Source of the DNA: Actinomycetes bacterium | Lineage (GTDB): Bacteria; Actinomycetota; Acidimicrobiia; Acidimicrobiales; Palsa-688 | NCBI GenBank assembly: GCA_021847945.1 | Contig: JAJZNG010000099.1 | Span: 1-46,306 of the forward strand | Reading direction: 5' to 3' | Length of the DNA stretch: 46,306 nt | In this document: piece by piece, positions 8,174-16,165 of the stretch | Layout: each line of letters begins with the position of its first letter | How positions within the stretch are numbered: position 1 is the stretch's first letter | Translations under genes and position numbers: made by a program | Notes under the pieces: generated by a model | The model's database searches: none | What the model was told of the DNA's origin: nothing | Seen by the model: only the letters and a program-made list of their open reading frames with translations

Positions 8174-10330
8174 TTGGAGCTCTTGTATAACTCATACACC
8201 TCCCCAGTCCTTCCGGGCGATCCTTACCCGCTCGGCGCCACGTTTGACGGGTTGGGGACGAATTTCTCCCTGTTCTCCCAGGCGGCTGACGCCGTCGAGC
8301 TGTGCCTCTTCGACCTCGACGGGAGGGAGACCCGCTTCGAGCTACCAGAGGTTGACGCCTACTGCTGGCACGGATACGTCGAGCACGTGGAACCTGGGCA
8401 GCTATACGGTTACCGCGTTCACGGGCCCTATGACCCCGAGAAGGGCCTTCGTTGCAACCCGTCGAAGCTTCTCATCGACCCCTACGCCAAAGCTGTCGAA
8501 GGTGAGGTGGGTTGGGGTCAGGAGCCGTTCGGGTATCGCCTGGGAGGTGACGACATGACCCGGGACGACAGCGACTCGGCTCATGTGATGCCCAAAGGTA
8601 TCGTCGTCGACTCGGCTTTCCACTGGGGTTCGGATCACCCGCCGAGGCACCGCTGGGCCGACACGGTCATCTACGAAACCCACGTGAAAGGTCTGACCTG
8701 GAATCATCCAGAGGTGCCCGCGCACCAGCGGGGAACCTACGCAGGTCTCGCCCACCCGGCGATCATCGAGCATTTGACCAAGCTGGGGGTGACTGCCGTC
8801 GAGCTGATGCCGGTCCACCAGTTCATCCACGATCGCCGTCTCGCCGACATGGGCCTTCGCAACTATTGGGGTTACAACTCGATCGCCTACCTGGCCCCCC
8901 ACAACGGTTACGCGTCCAGACCGGCCCACCGGGTCGTTGGGGAGTTCAAGTCGATGGTGAAGACCCTTCACCGTGCCGGCATCGAGGTGATCCTCGACGT
9001 CGTGTACAACCACACGGCGGAAGGCGACCACATGGGGCCTACGCTGTCGTTCAGGGGTATCGACAACCCCTCCTACTACCGTCTCGTAGACGGCGACCCC
9101 CGCCACTACAACGACTCGACTGGGACCGGTAACTCGCTCAACGTCCGCAACCCCCAAGTCCTGCAGCTTCTCATGGACTCGCTCCGCTACTGGGTCATGG
9201 AGATGCATGTGGACGGCTTCCGGTTCGACCTTGCGGCGTCACTGGCCCGCCAGTTTCACGAGGTGGACAGGCTCTCGGCTTTCTTCGACTTAATCCACCA
9301 AGACCCTGTGGTGAGCCAGGTGAAGCTGATCGCCGAGCCGTGGGACGTCGGGGACGGCGGCTACCAAGTGGGTAACTTCCCTCCCCTGTGGTCGGAGTGG
9401 AACGGCAAGTTCCGTGACACGGTGAGAGACTATTGGCGCCAAGCGGGAACCCCGATAGGCGAGCTCGCCGAGCGTCTCACCGGAAGCTCCGATCTCTACC
9501 AAGCTAACGGGCGCAGCCCTTTCGCTTCTATCAACTTCGTGACCGCCCATGACGGTTTCACTTTGAGCGATCTGGTCTCCTACAACGACAAGCACAACGA
9601 GGCCAACGGCGAGGACGGCAGGGACGGCACTGACGACAACCGCTCTTGGAACTGCGGGGTCGAAGGCCCCACCGACGACGAGTCAGTCAAGGAGCTCCGT
9701 CAGCGCCAGGTGCGAAATATCATGGCGACGCTGATGCTCAGTCAAGGAGTCCCCATGCTTCTCGGCGGGGACGAGTTCGGACGAACCCAGCACGGCAACA
9801 ACAACGCTTACTGCCAAGACAATGAGACGTCATGGTATGACTGGGCAGACATAGACGAGGACCTTCTCGCATGGACCCGGGCGTTGATCCGCCTACGCAG
9901 AGACCACCCGGTATTTCGCCGAAGGCGTTTCTTCCAGGGCCGGCCCCTCCGAGCGTCGGGTACAGCCGAGCGCCTCCCCGACATCGCCTGGTTCCGTCCC
10001 GACGGCCACCAAATGGGCGACGCCGACTGGAACGTCGGATACGCCAAATCCCTCGGGATTTTCCTGAACGGGTCGGCCATACCCGATCCCGACGAACACG
10101 GACGTCGAGTGCTCGACGACTCTTTTTTCTTTGTACTAAATGCTTGGGATCAGACACTCGACTTGACTCTTCCCGCCGAGCAGTGGGCGCAAAGTTGGAC
10201 TGCGGTTCTCGACACTTCCTCGCCGGCTCTAGCCGGCGAGGACCCAGTAACCCTAGAAGCCTCATCTCACATGGCAGTTCCCGGTCGCACAATCGTGGTG
10301 CTCGAGGCGGGGCGCCCCGTCAAAGCTTGA
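8174..10330 (+). CDS. glgX: Glycogen debranching enzyme GlgX/TreX (isoamylase type)
   Basis: Hydrolyses alpha-1,6 branch points of glycogen in the cytoplasm. The 718-residue length is normal. An N-terminal CBM48-like beta domain (about 15-110, PLGATFDGLGTNFSLFS) is followed by a GH13 barrel with region I DVVYNH (275-280), region II DGFRFD (347-352, nucleophile Asp352), region III AEPWD (387-391, acid Glu388) and region IV TAHD (457-460, Asp460). The NDKHNEANGEDGRDG stretch after region IV is typical of GlgX. The start is TTG at 8174, four bases after AGAAGGGA. Its TGA abuts the stop codon of the convergent hydrolase gene with no bases between. Confidence 0.95.
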   Translation: MELLYNSYTSPVLPGDPYPLGATFDGLGTNFSLFSQAADAVELCLFDLDGRETRFELPEVDAYCWHGYVEHVEPGQLYGYRVHGPYDPEKGLRCNPSKLLIDPYAKAVEGEVGWGQEPFGYRLGGDDMTRDDSDSAHVMPKGIVVDSAFHWGSDHPPRHRWADTVIYETHVKGLTWNHPEVPAHQRGTYAGLAHPAIIEHLTKLGVTAVELMPVHQFIHDRRLADMGLRNYWGYNSIAYLAPHNGYASRPAHRVVGEFKSMVKTLHRAGIEVILDVVYNHTAEGDHMGPTLSFRGIDNPSYYRLVDGDPRHYNDSTGTGNSLNVRNPQVLQLLMDSLRYWVMEMHVDGFRFDLAASLARQFHEVDRLSAFFDLIHQDPVVSQVKLIAEPWDVGDGGYQVGNFPPLWSEWNGKFRDTVRDYWRQAGTPIGELAERLTGSSDLYQANGRSPFASINFVTAHDGFTLSDLVSYNDKHNEANGEDGRDGTDDNRSWNCGVEGPTDDESVKELRQRQVRNIMATLMLSQGVPMLLGGDEFGRTQHGNNNAYCQDNETSWYDWADIDEDLLAWTRALIRLRRDHPVFRRRRFFQGRPLRASGTAERLPDIAWFRPDGHQMGDADWNVGYAKSLGIFLNGSAIPDPDEHGRRVLDDSFFFVLNAWDQTLDLTLPAEQWAQSWTAVLDTSSPALAGEDPVTLEASSHMAVPGRTIVVLEAGRPVKA

Positions 10331-11047
10331 TCAGCTCCCAAAGGCCGCCAGCCACGACGCCTCGTCTGTCACGGCGAATGTTGGGTTGGTCTGCTTCACG
10401 ATGTCTAGAGTGGCAGCCGAAGCAGCCGAGTAGCGATGCCCGGGATATAAGACAGTCGTCTCAGCCAAAGAGGACAGCTTGCGCAGGCTGTCGTACATAG
10501 CCTTAGGATCTCCGCCGGGCAGGTCGGTCCGGCCGCACCCGGAGAGAAACAGAGTGTCGCCGGCTACGAGCATCCCTTCGACCAAGAAGCACTGACTTCC
10601 TGGCGTATGGCCCGGCGTGTGGATTAGCTCGACTTCGATAGCGCCGACCGCTACCTTGTCGCCTCCGTAGTGGCCGACGACCTCGCCAGGGTCGACGCCT
10701 GTCACCCTGCATATCGACATCACCTCTTGGCGATGGGCGTGGATCGGGACCGACGCCACCTCCAAGACCCGGGAAAGGCCCTCGATGCTGTACCCCATCA
10801 TCGACCCGCCGACATGGTCGGGATGGTGGTGGGTCACGAGAACCCCGGCGAGGGCCATCCCGTCGCCTTCGGCTACGTCGAGGATCTCGTCGACAGCGTA
10901 GGCGGGATCCACTACCAGAGTCTGGGAGGTTTCACGGTCACCGATCAGGTAGGAGAAGTTGACCATCTGGTTCGCTAGCGGGTCGGTCCTGGCGTGGTCC
11001 CTACCCGACAGCAGCTGCCTGAAATACAACCGGTCGTCGCTTGGCAC
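10331..11047 (-). CDS. Metallo-beta-lactamase-fold hydrolase (glyoxalase II-like)
   Basis: A cytosolic zinc or iron hydrolase of about 238 residues. The metal-binding signature THHHPDHVGG (H-x-H-x-D-H), then HTPGHTPGS with the third His, GDTLFLSGCGRTDLPGG with the bridging Asp, and the C-terminal YPGHRY His are all present, as in glyoxalase II and persulfide dioxygenase relatives. The frame is open far upstream, but that would overlap the divergent pirin gene. Members of this family usually begin just before YFRQLLSGRD, so I place the start at GTG 11047; a TTG six codons further in, immediately before YFRQLL, is the alternative. The true substrate is unknown. It may share regulation with the divergent pirin. 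Confidence 0.8.
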   Translation of the reverse strand: MPSDDRLYFRQLLSGRDHARTDPLANQMVNFSYLIGDRETSQTLVVDPAYAVDEILDVAEGDGMALAGVLVTHHHPDHVGGSMMGYSIEGLSRVLEVASVPIHAHRQEVMSICRVTGVDPGEVVGHYGGDKVAVGAIEVELIHTPGHTPGSQCFLVEGMLVAGDTLFLSGCGRTDLPGGDPKAMYDSLRKLSSLAETTVLYPGHRYSAASAATLDIVKQTNPTFAVTDEASWLAAFGS

Positions 11048-11174
11048 GCCTTCGACCCTAGCCTCTCCTTGGCGACTCCGACCGGGCCTTGAGGGAATAG
11101 TTGCGTACACAACGATGTTCCCTGTGGAGTCGTAAACGCGTCGAGCGAAGCGACGAGGAGAAAGGATCTCTGCC

Positions 11175-12122
11175 ATGCCGGCTGTAACCGTCGAAGACAT
11201 GTCCTCACTTGCGAAGCTGCAAGTGGAGGGTGACGTGCAGAGCAAGGAGCCTGTGATTATCACCAACGCCCCTAGCGGCTTCGAAGGTGAAGGCTTCCCT
11301 GTCCGGCGCGCCTTCGCCGGGGTCCCTCTGCATCTTTTGGATCCGTTTGTCCACATGGATCAGATGGGCGAAGTCGACTACGCCCCAGGGGAACCAAAGG
11401 GCACCCCTTGGCATCCCCACCGAGGTTTCGAAACCGTGACATATATGATCGACGGAACCTTCGAGCACCGCGACTCGACAGGCGGGGGCGGGCTAATCAC
11501 CAACGGCGACACTCAGTGGATGACCGCCGGGGCAGGGATCCTCCACATCGAGCGTCCACCGGAAACCCTCGTCGCGTCCGGCGGGCTCTTCCACGGCATC
11601 CAGTTGTGGGTGAACCTCCCGTCCGCTGCGAAGATGGTGCCACCTAAGTACCAGGACATCCGCGCTGGACGTCTTGGTCTGATGGCCTCGCCCGACGGCG
11701 GAGCGCTCGTACGGCTGATCGCAGGCCGCATTGGCGAGACAGCCGGCCCCGGATCCACCCACACGCCGATCACGATGGTCCACGTCTCGCTGTCGGCCGG
11801 ATCCCGCCTCGTAGTCCCATGGGACCGGACTTTCAACGCCCTCGCCTACGGTCTCGCCGGTAGTGGTTCAGTCGGGCCCACCGGGGCTGCCCTGGCCTCC
11901 GGACAGCTAAGCGTGCTCGGTGAAGGAGATGCCGTAGAGCTGCGAGCTGCTGCCAAACCCGACGGTTCGTCCGAGACCTTCGAGGTACTTCTCCTCGGTG
12001 GCCGACCCATTAACGAGCCGGTCGCGCACTACGGCCCGTTCGTAATGAACACCAGCGACGAGATCGCCCAAGCTTTCGAGGACTTCCGCCGTGGGCGCAT
12101 GGGCACGATACCGCCAACCTAA
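11175..12122 (+). CDS. Pirin family protein
   Basis: A 315-residue bicupin. The N-terminal cupin carries the pirin signature HPHRGFETVTYMIDG (about 76-90) and the metal ligands in GDTQWMTAGAGILHIE (about 111-126). A C-terminal pirin cupin follows from about 180. Bacterial pirins bind iron; some are quercetin dioxygenases and others modulate central metabolism, so the role is open. The start at ATG 11175 is supported by AAAGGA 9 bases upstream. Seventy bases separate it from the MerR-TetR regulator, with no obvious terminator between. Confidence 0.9.
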   Translation: MPAVTVEDMSSLAKLQVEGDVQSKEPVIITNAPSGFEGEGFPVRRAFAGVPLHLLDPFVHMDQMGEVDYAPGEPKGTPWHPHRGFETVTYMIDGTFEHRDSTGGGGLITNGDTQWMTAGAGILHIERPPETLVASGGLFHGIQLWVNLPSAAKMVPPKYQDIRAGRLGLMASPDGGALVRLIAGRIGETAGPGSTHTPITMVHVSLSAGSRLVVPWDRTFNALAYGLAGSGSVGPTGAALASGQLSVLGEGDAVELRAAAKPDGSSETFEVLLLGGRPINEPVAHYGPFVMNTSDEIAQAFEDFRRGRMGTIPPT

Positions 12123-12192
12123 GGCAGCTCGGTACGACAAGTTTTCCCTACGTTGACGGCTCTAAAGTCGCTTCACGCGCCAAACTGGCACG

Positions 12193-12942
12193 GTGAACCT
12201 CGATAGCGTGTCTGACCCCGGGCACACAGGGATGTCCCTGTCGCAACTCGTCGCTCGGACCGGTGTTCCGGCTTCGACAATCCACCACTACCGGCGTTCT
12301 GGGTGGATACCCCAGCCTACCCGCCAGTCCAACAGACACTTCACCTACGACGAAGCTCACGTCGAGGCGATCCTCGAGTTGCGGTCGGGGTCGTCGGCGT
12401 TCAGCCACGACTGCCGTGCCCGCCTGATTGCAGCTGCCATCGAAGCCTTCCGAACCCGCAGTTTCGCCGAGGTGTCCGTAAGCGACATCACGTCGGCGGC
12501 CCAGATGGCCAAGGGAAACTTCTACAGGTACTTCCCGTCCAAGGAGGCGCTCATAAGCGCCTGCATTGAGACCCTCGTGGATGACACAGCTTCGCGCCTA
12601 GAGGTGGCTTTGGATTCGACAGGCGGCGTCGAGCCACTGCGCGGTGACGCCGGCAGGACGGCCTTGGTCCTCGGATATGTGCTCGCCGACGTGCTCCCGC
12701 TGTTGCTGGAGCTAGGAGCTCGAGCCGCCAAAGGCCACGAGCCCAGCGCCGAGTTGGCACGGCGATCCCTGCGGACACTGGCGTCGGTGGCGGGCCGTCC
12801 TTTTCTCGAGCCGGAGACCGACGACGACGCCAAGCTGATCGAAACCGGCCTGGCGGTCCTCCAGTCGGCTTTCGCCACGGTGATGTCATGGGCGGTCGGC
12901 CCCGACTGGCCACCTGACGAGGGCATCGCCTCACAAGCTTGA
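12193..12942 (+). CDS. Double-HTH regulator: MerR-like domain fused to TetR-type domain
   Basis: Residues 14-64 read MSLSQLVARTGVPASTIHHY...IPQP...NRHFTYDEAHVEAI, a MerR-type winged helix. Residues about 76-121 are a TetR/AcrR HTH (AAIEAFRTRSFAEVSVSDIT, then AKGNFYRYFPSKEALI), and the C-terminal half is the variable TetR ligand and dimer domain. The start is GTG 12193. It ends 27 bases before hpnC on the same strand, and the promoter found there overlaps its stop codon, so it is the best candidate regulator of the hopanoid operon. TetR proteins are usually repressors released by a small molecule. The ligand is not predictable here, but a lipid, solvent or isoprenoid-like compound would make sense. 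The MerR part may add a second DNA contact. Confidence 0.85.
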   Translation: MNLDSVSDPGHTGMSLSQLVARTGVPASTIHHYRRSGWIPQPTRQSNRHFTYDEAHVEAILELRSGSSAFSHDCRARLIAAAIEAFRTRSFAEVSVSDITSAAQMAKGNFYRYFPSKEALISACIETLVDDTASRLEVALDSTGGVEPLRGDAGRTALVLGYVLADVLPLLLELGARAAKGHEPSAELARRSLRTLASVAGRPFLEPETDDDAKLIETGLAVLQSAFATVMSWAVGPDWPPDEGIASQA

Positions 12943-12967
12943 CACGACCACCCAGATGACGTACAAA
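12939..12967 (+). promoter_or_regulatory. Putative hopanoid operon promoter
   Basis: A perfect -35 box TTGACA (12939-12944), 17-bp spacer, then TACAAA (12962-12967). The expected start of transcription is near 12974, inside the palindrome at 12970-12985. If so, transcripts from this promoter would lack the GTG at 12970 and hpnC would have to start later, or be reached from the regulator's own promoter. Confidence 0.45.
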
Positions 12968-12969
12968 TT

Positions 12970-12985
12970 GTGACCACGCGGTCAC
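12970..12985. promoter_or_regulatory. Palindromic operator candidate overlapping hpnC start
   Basis: GTGACC-ACGC-GGTCAC, a perfect 6+4+6 inverted repeat on top of the expected transcription start. It is a suitable repressor site for the TetR-type regulator encoded immediately upstream. Inferred from position and symmetry. Confidence 0.45.
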
Positions 12986-13875
12986 TTCAGTATTCCTACG
13001 ATCCTGTTCCCACCCCCCCCGGGCTTCCCAGCGTTCAAGACGTCATGGGCAGGGCCGCGCGCGAGAATTTCAGGGTCGTATCACGCCTGATATCCGCGGA
13101 CGCACGGCGCCACCTGAGGGCATTCTACGGCTACGCGCGACTCGTCGACGAGATAGGCGACGCCTACGCAGGGGACCGTGTCGCCGCCTTGGAGTGGGTC
13201 GCCGCTGAGACGGCCGGTGCTCTGGACGGCCTCCCCGGCACCCATCCGCTGGTCCACGCTGCAGTCGGCTCCGTTCGCGAGCTGGGTGTAGAAGCTCAAC
13301 CCCTGTTCGACCTGATCGAGGCGAACCAGATGGACCAGTCAGCCTCCCGCTACGAGACATTCGACGACCTGCTTGGCTACTGCGAGCTGTCTGCTAACCC
13401 GGTTGGCAGGTTGGTCCTGGCTGCTTTCGGTCACTCCAGCGCGGAGGCCCTTCGCCACTCCGACTCGATCTGTTCGGGCCTGCAGATAATCGAGCACTGC
13501 GCTGACATGGCCGAGGACTATCGCAACTCCAGGGTGTACATGCCCCTGGTGGACTGGGCTCGCTTCGGCGCTGACCCCGCCGAGCTAGGCAGCGGTCTGC
13601 CGGCGAGTTGCGCCCTGCGGGCGATGGTCGCCTTCGAGGTGTCGCGGGCTCGGCGGTTACTCGACGATGGACTTCCCCTTATAGAGATGCTGCCCGGTAC
13701 GCTCGCCTGGGCGCTAGCCGGCTTTTGGGCTGGTGGCCAGGCTGCGGCCGACCGTATCGCCGAGCGAGACTTCGACGTCTCCCAGCCCGCCACCCAGCCC
13801 TCCCCTGCCCGAGTTGCCATCCACCTTCTCCAAGCTGCTCCCCGAGCGATAAGACGCAAGGCTCAAGCCCTATGA
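12970..13875 (+). CDS. hpnC: Squalene synthase-like HpnC (hydroxysqualene synthase)
   Basis: In the three-step HpnCDE route HpnD makes presqualene diphosphate, HpnC converts it to hydroxysqualene, and HpnE reduces that to squalene. This protein has the trans-isoprenyl synthase fold with the two Asp-rich motifs: YGYARLVDEIGD (53-64, Asp60/Asp64) and LQIIEHCADMAEDY (171-184, Asp179/Asp183), then NSRVYMP. It resembles HpnC more than HpnD because it opens RENFRVVSRLI and precedes the HpnD-like gene. I use GTG 12970 (301 residues), but no ribosome site is visible. The ATG at 13045 (residue 26, just before GRAARENF) is a possible shorter start. Its stop overlaps the hpnD ATG by 4 bases. Confidence 0.88.
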   Translation: MTTRSLQYSYDPVPTPPGLPSVQDVMGRAARENFRVVSRLISADARRHLRAFYGYARLVDEIGDAYAGDRVAALEWVAAETAGALDGLPGTHPLVHAAVGSVRELGVEAQPLFDLIEANQMDQSASRYETFDDLLGYCELSANPVGRLVLAAFGHSSAEALRHSDSICSGLQIIEHCADMAEDYRNSRVYMPLVDWARFGADPAELGSGLPASCALRAMVAFEVSRARRLLDDGLPLIEMLPGTLAWALAGFWAGGQAAADRIAERDFDVSQPATQPSPARVAIHLLQAAPRAIRRKAQAL

Positions 13876-14732
13876 GGGTCGACGAGGCCTACAAAGCCTG
13901 CGAGAAGATCACGGCGTCACAGGCGAAGAACTTCTACTACGGCATCAAGCTCCTGCCGCCACCCAAGAGGCAGGCCATGTCGGCGCTGTACGCCCTCGCT
14001 AGGCGTATCGACGACGTCGGGGACGGACCACTCCCGCAAGCCGCCAAGTTCGAAGCCCTAGACGCTGTCCGCGGCGAGGTGACCGCCCTTCGCGCCGACC
14101 CTTCGAGCGCCCTCGCCTCCCAGGACCCTGTCCTCGTCGCCATGGCGGACGCTTCGAGAAGGTGGGGCATTCCCTTGGACGCAGTAGAGGATCTCGTCGA
14201 CGGATGCAAGATGGATGTCGCCGGCACCGCCTACGACAACATCGACGACCTCGTGGTCTACTGCAGGAAGGTGGCGGGCACGGTAGGCAGGTGCAGTCTC
14301 GCAATCTACGGCAACCGCCAACCCGGCCGCGCCGAGATCCTCGCCGACGACCTCGGGGTTGCGCTTCAACTCACCAACATCCTCCGCGACATCGTGGAGG
14401 ACTACCGGGACATGGGGCGCGTGTACCTGCCGAGGGAAGACCTCGCCCGCTTCAGCGTCGGCGAGGACCTTCAAGGCCAACAAGACGATCTGGCCGCTCT
14501 CATAAGCTTCGAGGCAGGACGCGCCTGCGAATGGTACGACAGAGGCCTGCCGCTGTTGGAACTGCTGGACCGCCGTTCGCGCGCTTGCACCGCGGCGATG
14601 GCCGGCATCTACCGTAAGCTTTTGGAGCGGATCCTCCGCGACCCGACATTGGTACTGCGCACAAGGGTTTCCCTCGGCACCGCCGACAAGTCGATCGTCG
14701 CAGCGCGCGCTGTACTAACTGGCAGCGTATGA
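13872..14732 (+). CDS. hpnD: Presqualene diphosphate synthase HpnD
   Basis: Condenses two farnesyl diphosphates head to head. 286 residues from the ATG at 13872, which overlaps the hpnC stop (ATGA), so translation is probably coupled. The first Asp-rich motif is RRIDDVGD (44-51) and the second is LTNILRDIVEDYRDMGRVYLP-like (Asp173, Asp177), close to the HpnD consensus. KNFYYGIKLLPPPKRQAM at the N-terminus is typical of HpnD. The frame is open further upstream, inside hpnC, but homology begins here. Phytoene synthase is the nearest alternative, and the operon context argues against it. Confidence 0.92.
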   Translation: MRVDEAYKACEKITASQAKNFYYGIKLLPPPKRQAMSALYALARRIDDVGDGPLPQAAKFEALDAVRGEVTALRADPSSALASQDPVLVAMADASRRWGIPLDAVEDLVDGCKMDVAGTAYDNIDDLVVYCRKVAGTVGRCSLAIYGNRQPGRAEILADDLGVALQLTNILRDIVEDYRDMGRVYLPREDLARFSVGEDLQGQQDDLAALISFEAGRACEWYDRGLPLLELLDRRSRACTAAMAGIYRKLLERILRDPTLVLRTRVSLGTADKSIVAARAVLTGSV

Positions 14733-16165
14733 GCGCACCACCCCTGCATCGTTCGACGGTGACGGTTATCGGCGGCGGCTTGGCCGGGATATCGGCCGCC
14801 TTGGAAGCCGCTGACATGGGAGCGTCGGTGACTCTCGTCGAGCGCAAAGCCCACCTCGGGGGGCTGACGTGGTCCTTCGAGCACAACGGCATTGAAATGG
14901 ACAACGGCCAGCACGTGTTCCTTGCCTGCTGCAGTGAGTACCGGCGGTTCTTGACACGTATCGGCTCCGAGCGTGACGTCGTCGGCCCTTTCCCTCTCGA
15001 CGTTCCGGTGCTCGCTGAGACCGCCGGCGGGGCTGTCATGGCGACCAGGTTGCGCCGCTCGAACCTTCCGGTGCCTTTTCACCTTGCCGGTTCGCTGCTC
15101 TCATACCCTCACATCTCCCCAGCGGAGAGAGTAGGCCTCGGTCGGGCGCTGGCCGGCTTGGCACGTCTGCGTCTCGGGGATCCCCACCTCGATCAGGTCA
15201 ACTTCTTCGAATGGCTCCGCCGACATGGTCAGTCGCCAAGAGCGATCGAGGCTGTGTGGGACCTGATTACTGTCCCGACTGTCAACCTCCCCGCGTCGCA
15301 GGCGTCCCTCGCCGTAGCGGCACAGGTCTTCAAAACGGGACTCCTGAGCGACCGCTCAGCCTGCGACATAGGGTGGAGCGCCATCCCACTCGGACGCCTC
15401 CACGGACAACGGGCGTTCGCTGCGCTGCGCCGGCAGGGTGTTGCACTCCGCACTTCCGCAAGGGTCCGCTCGATCGTTAAGCAGGGACCCACCTGGGAAG
15501 TCGTAACCGACTCGGAGACCCTCGAATCCGACGCCGTGATCGTCGCAGTCCCCCACGACGAGGCGGCTACCCTAGTCCCAGGCGATGTTGCGCCAGCCCG
15601 CGACAACTGGCGCCACCTCGGATCGTCGGCTGTGGTAGACGTGCATCTGATTTTCGACCGGACTGTAACCGTATGGCCACTTATGGCAGCCTTGCACTCC
15701 CCCGTCCAGTGGGTCTTCGACCGCTCGTCTGCGTCGGGGCTCACCGGGGCTGGCCGTCAGCCGCAACGCGGGGGCACCGGGCCCCAGTACCTGGCTGTTT
15801 CGATATCAGCCGCCGACGAACTGCTCGGCCAACGGCCCGCCGCGATCGTGAAAGAGGTGACGGGCGCGCTTCGCCGGCTGCTTCCGGCGAGCGCTGACGC
15901 CGCCTTAGTAGACTCGGTGGTGACCAAAGAGCGCCGTGCCACTTTCAGAGCGGTACCCGGATCAGCAGTCCTGCGAGCGCAGCCGGCCAAGGCCCAACAG
16001 CGTCTCGCCATAGCCGGAGCATGGACCGATACTGGGTGGCCTGCCACCATGGAAGGGGCGGTGCGAAGCGGCATCGCCGCCGCCCGGGCCATCGCAGGCT
16101 TAACGCCATCGCAGCTGCCAACTTATAAGTTTACCGAACTACAACCCACCCGGGAGGTGGCGTGA
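14729..16165 (+). CDS. hpnE: Hydroxysqualene dehydroxylase HpnE (FAD enzyme)
   Basis: Reduces hydroxysqualene to squalene. 478 residues; an N-terminal FAD Rossmann motif, VTVIGGGLAGISAALEA (11-27), is followed by LVERKAHLGGLTWSF with the conserved Glu contacting FAD, DNGQHVFL near 58, and a C-terminal LAIAGAWTDTGWPATMEGA (about 430-448), the standard second flavin-contact region of this amine-oxidase/phytoene-desaturase-like family. The ATG overlaps the hpnD stop (ATGA). Its own stop overlaps the next GTG. Carotenoid desaturases share the fold, but the HpnCD neighbours fix the assignment. Confidence 0.92.
   Translation: MSAPPLHRSTVTVIGGGLAGISAALEAADMGASVTLVERKAHLGGLTWSFEHNGIEMDNGQHVFLACCSEYRRFLTRIGSERDVVGPFPLDVPVLAETAGGAVMATRLRRSNLPVPFHLAGSLLSYPHISPAERVGLGRALAGLARLRLGDPHLDQVNFFEWLRRHGQSPRAIEAVWDLITVPTVNLPASQASLAVAAQVFKTGLLSDRSACDIGWSAIPLGRLHGQRAFAALRRQGVALRTSARVRSIVKQGPTWEVVTDSETLESDAVIVAVPHDEAATLVPGDVAPARDNWRHLGSSAVVDVHLIFDRTVTVWPLMAALHSPVQWVFDRSSASGLTGAGRQPQRGGTGPQYLAVSISAADELLGQRPAAIVKEVTGALRRLLPASADAALVDSVVTKERRATFRAVPGSAVLRAQPAKAQQRLAIAGAWTDTGWPATMEGAVRSGIAAARAIAGLTPSQLPTYKFTELQPTREVA

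Noticed and set aside
12171-12197. Imperfect inverted repeat TTCAC...GTGAA over the regulator start as a second operator
   Set aside because: The arms are offset by one base and the half-sites do not match the GTGACC/GGTCAC palindrome at hpnC.
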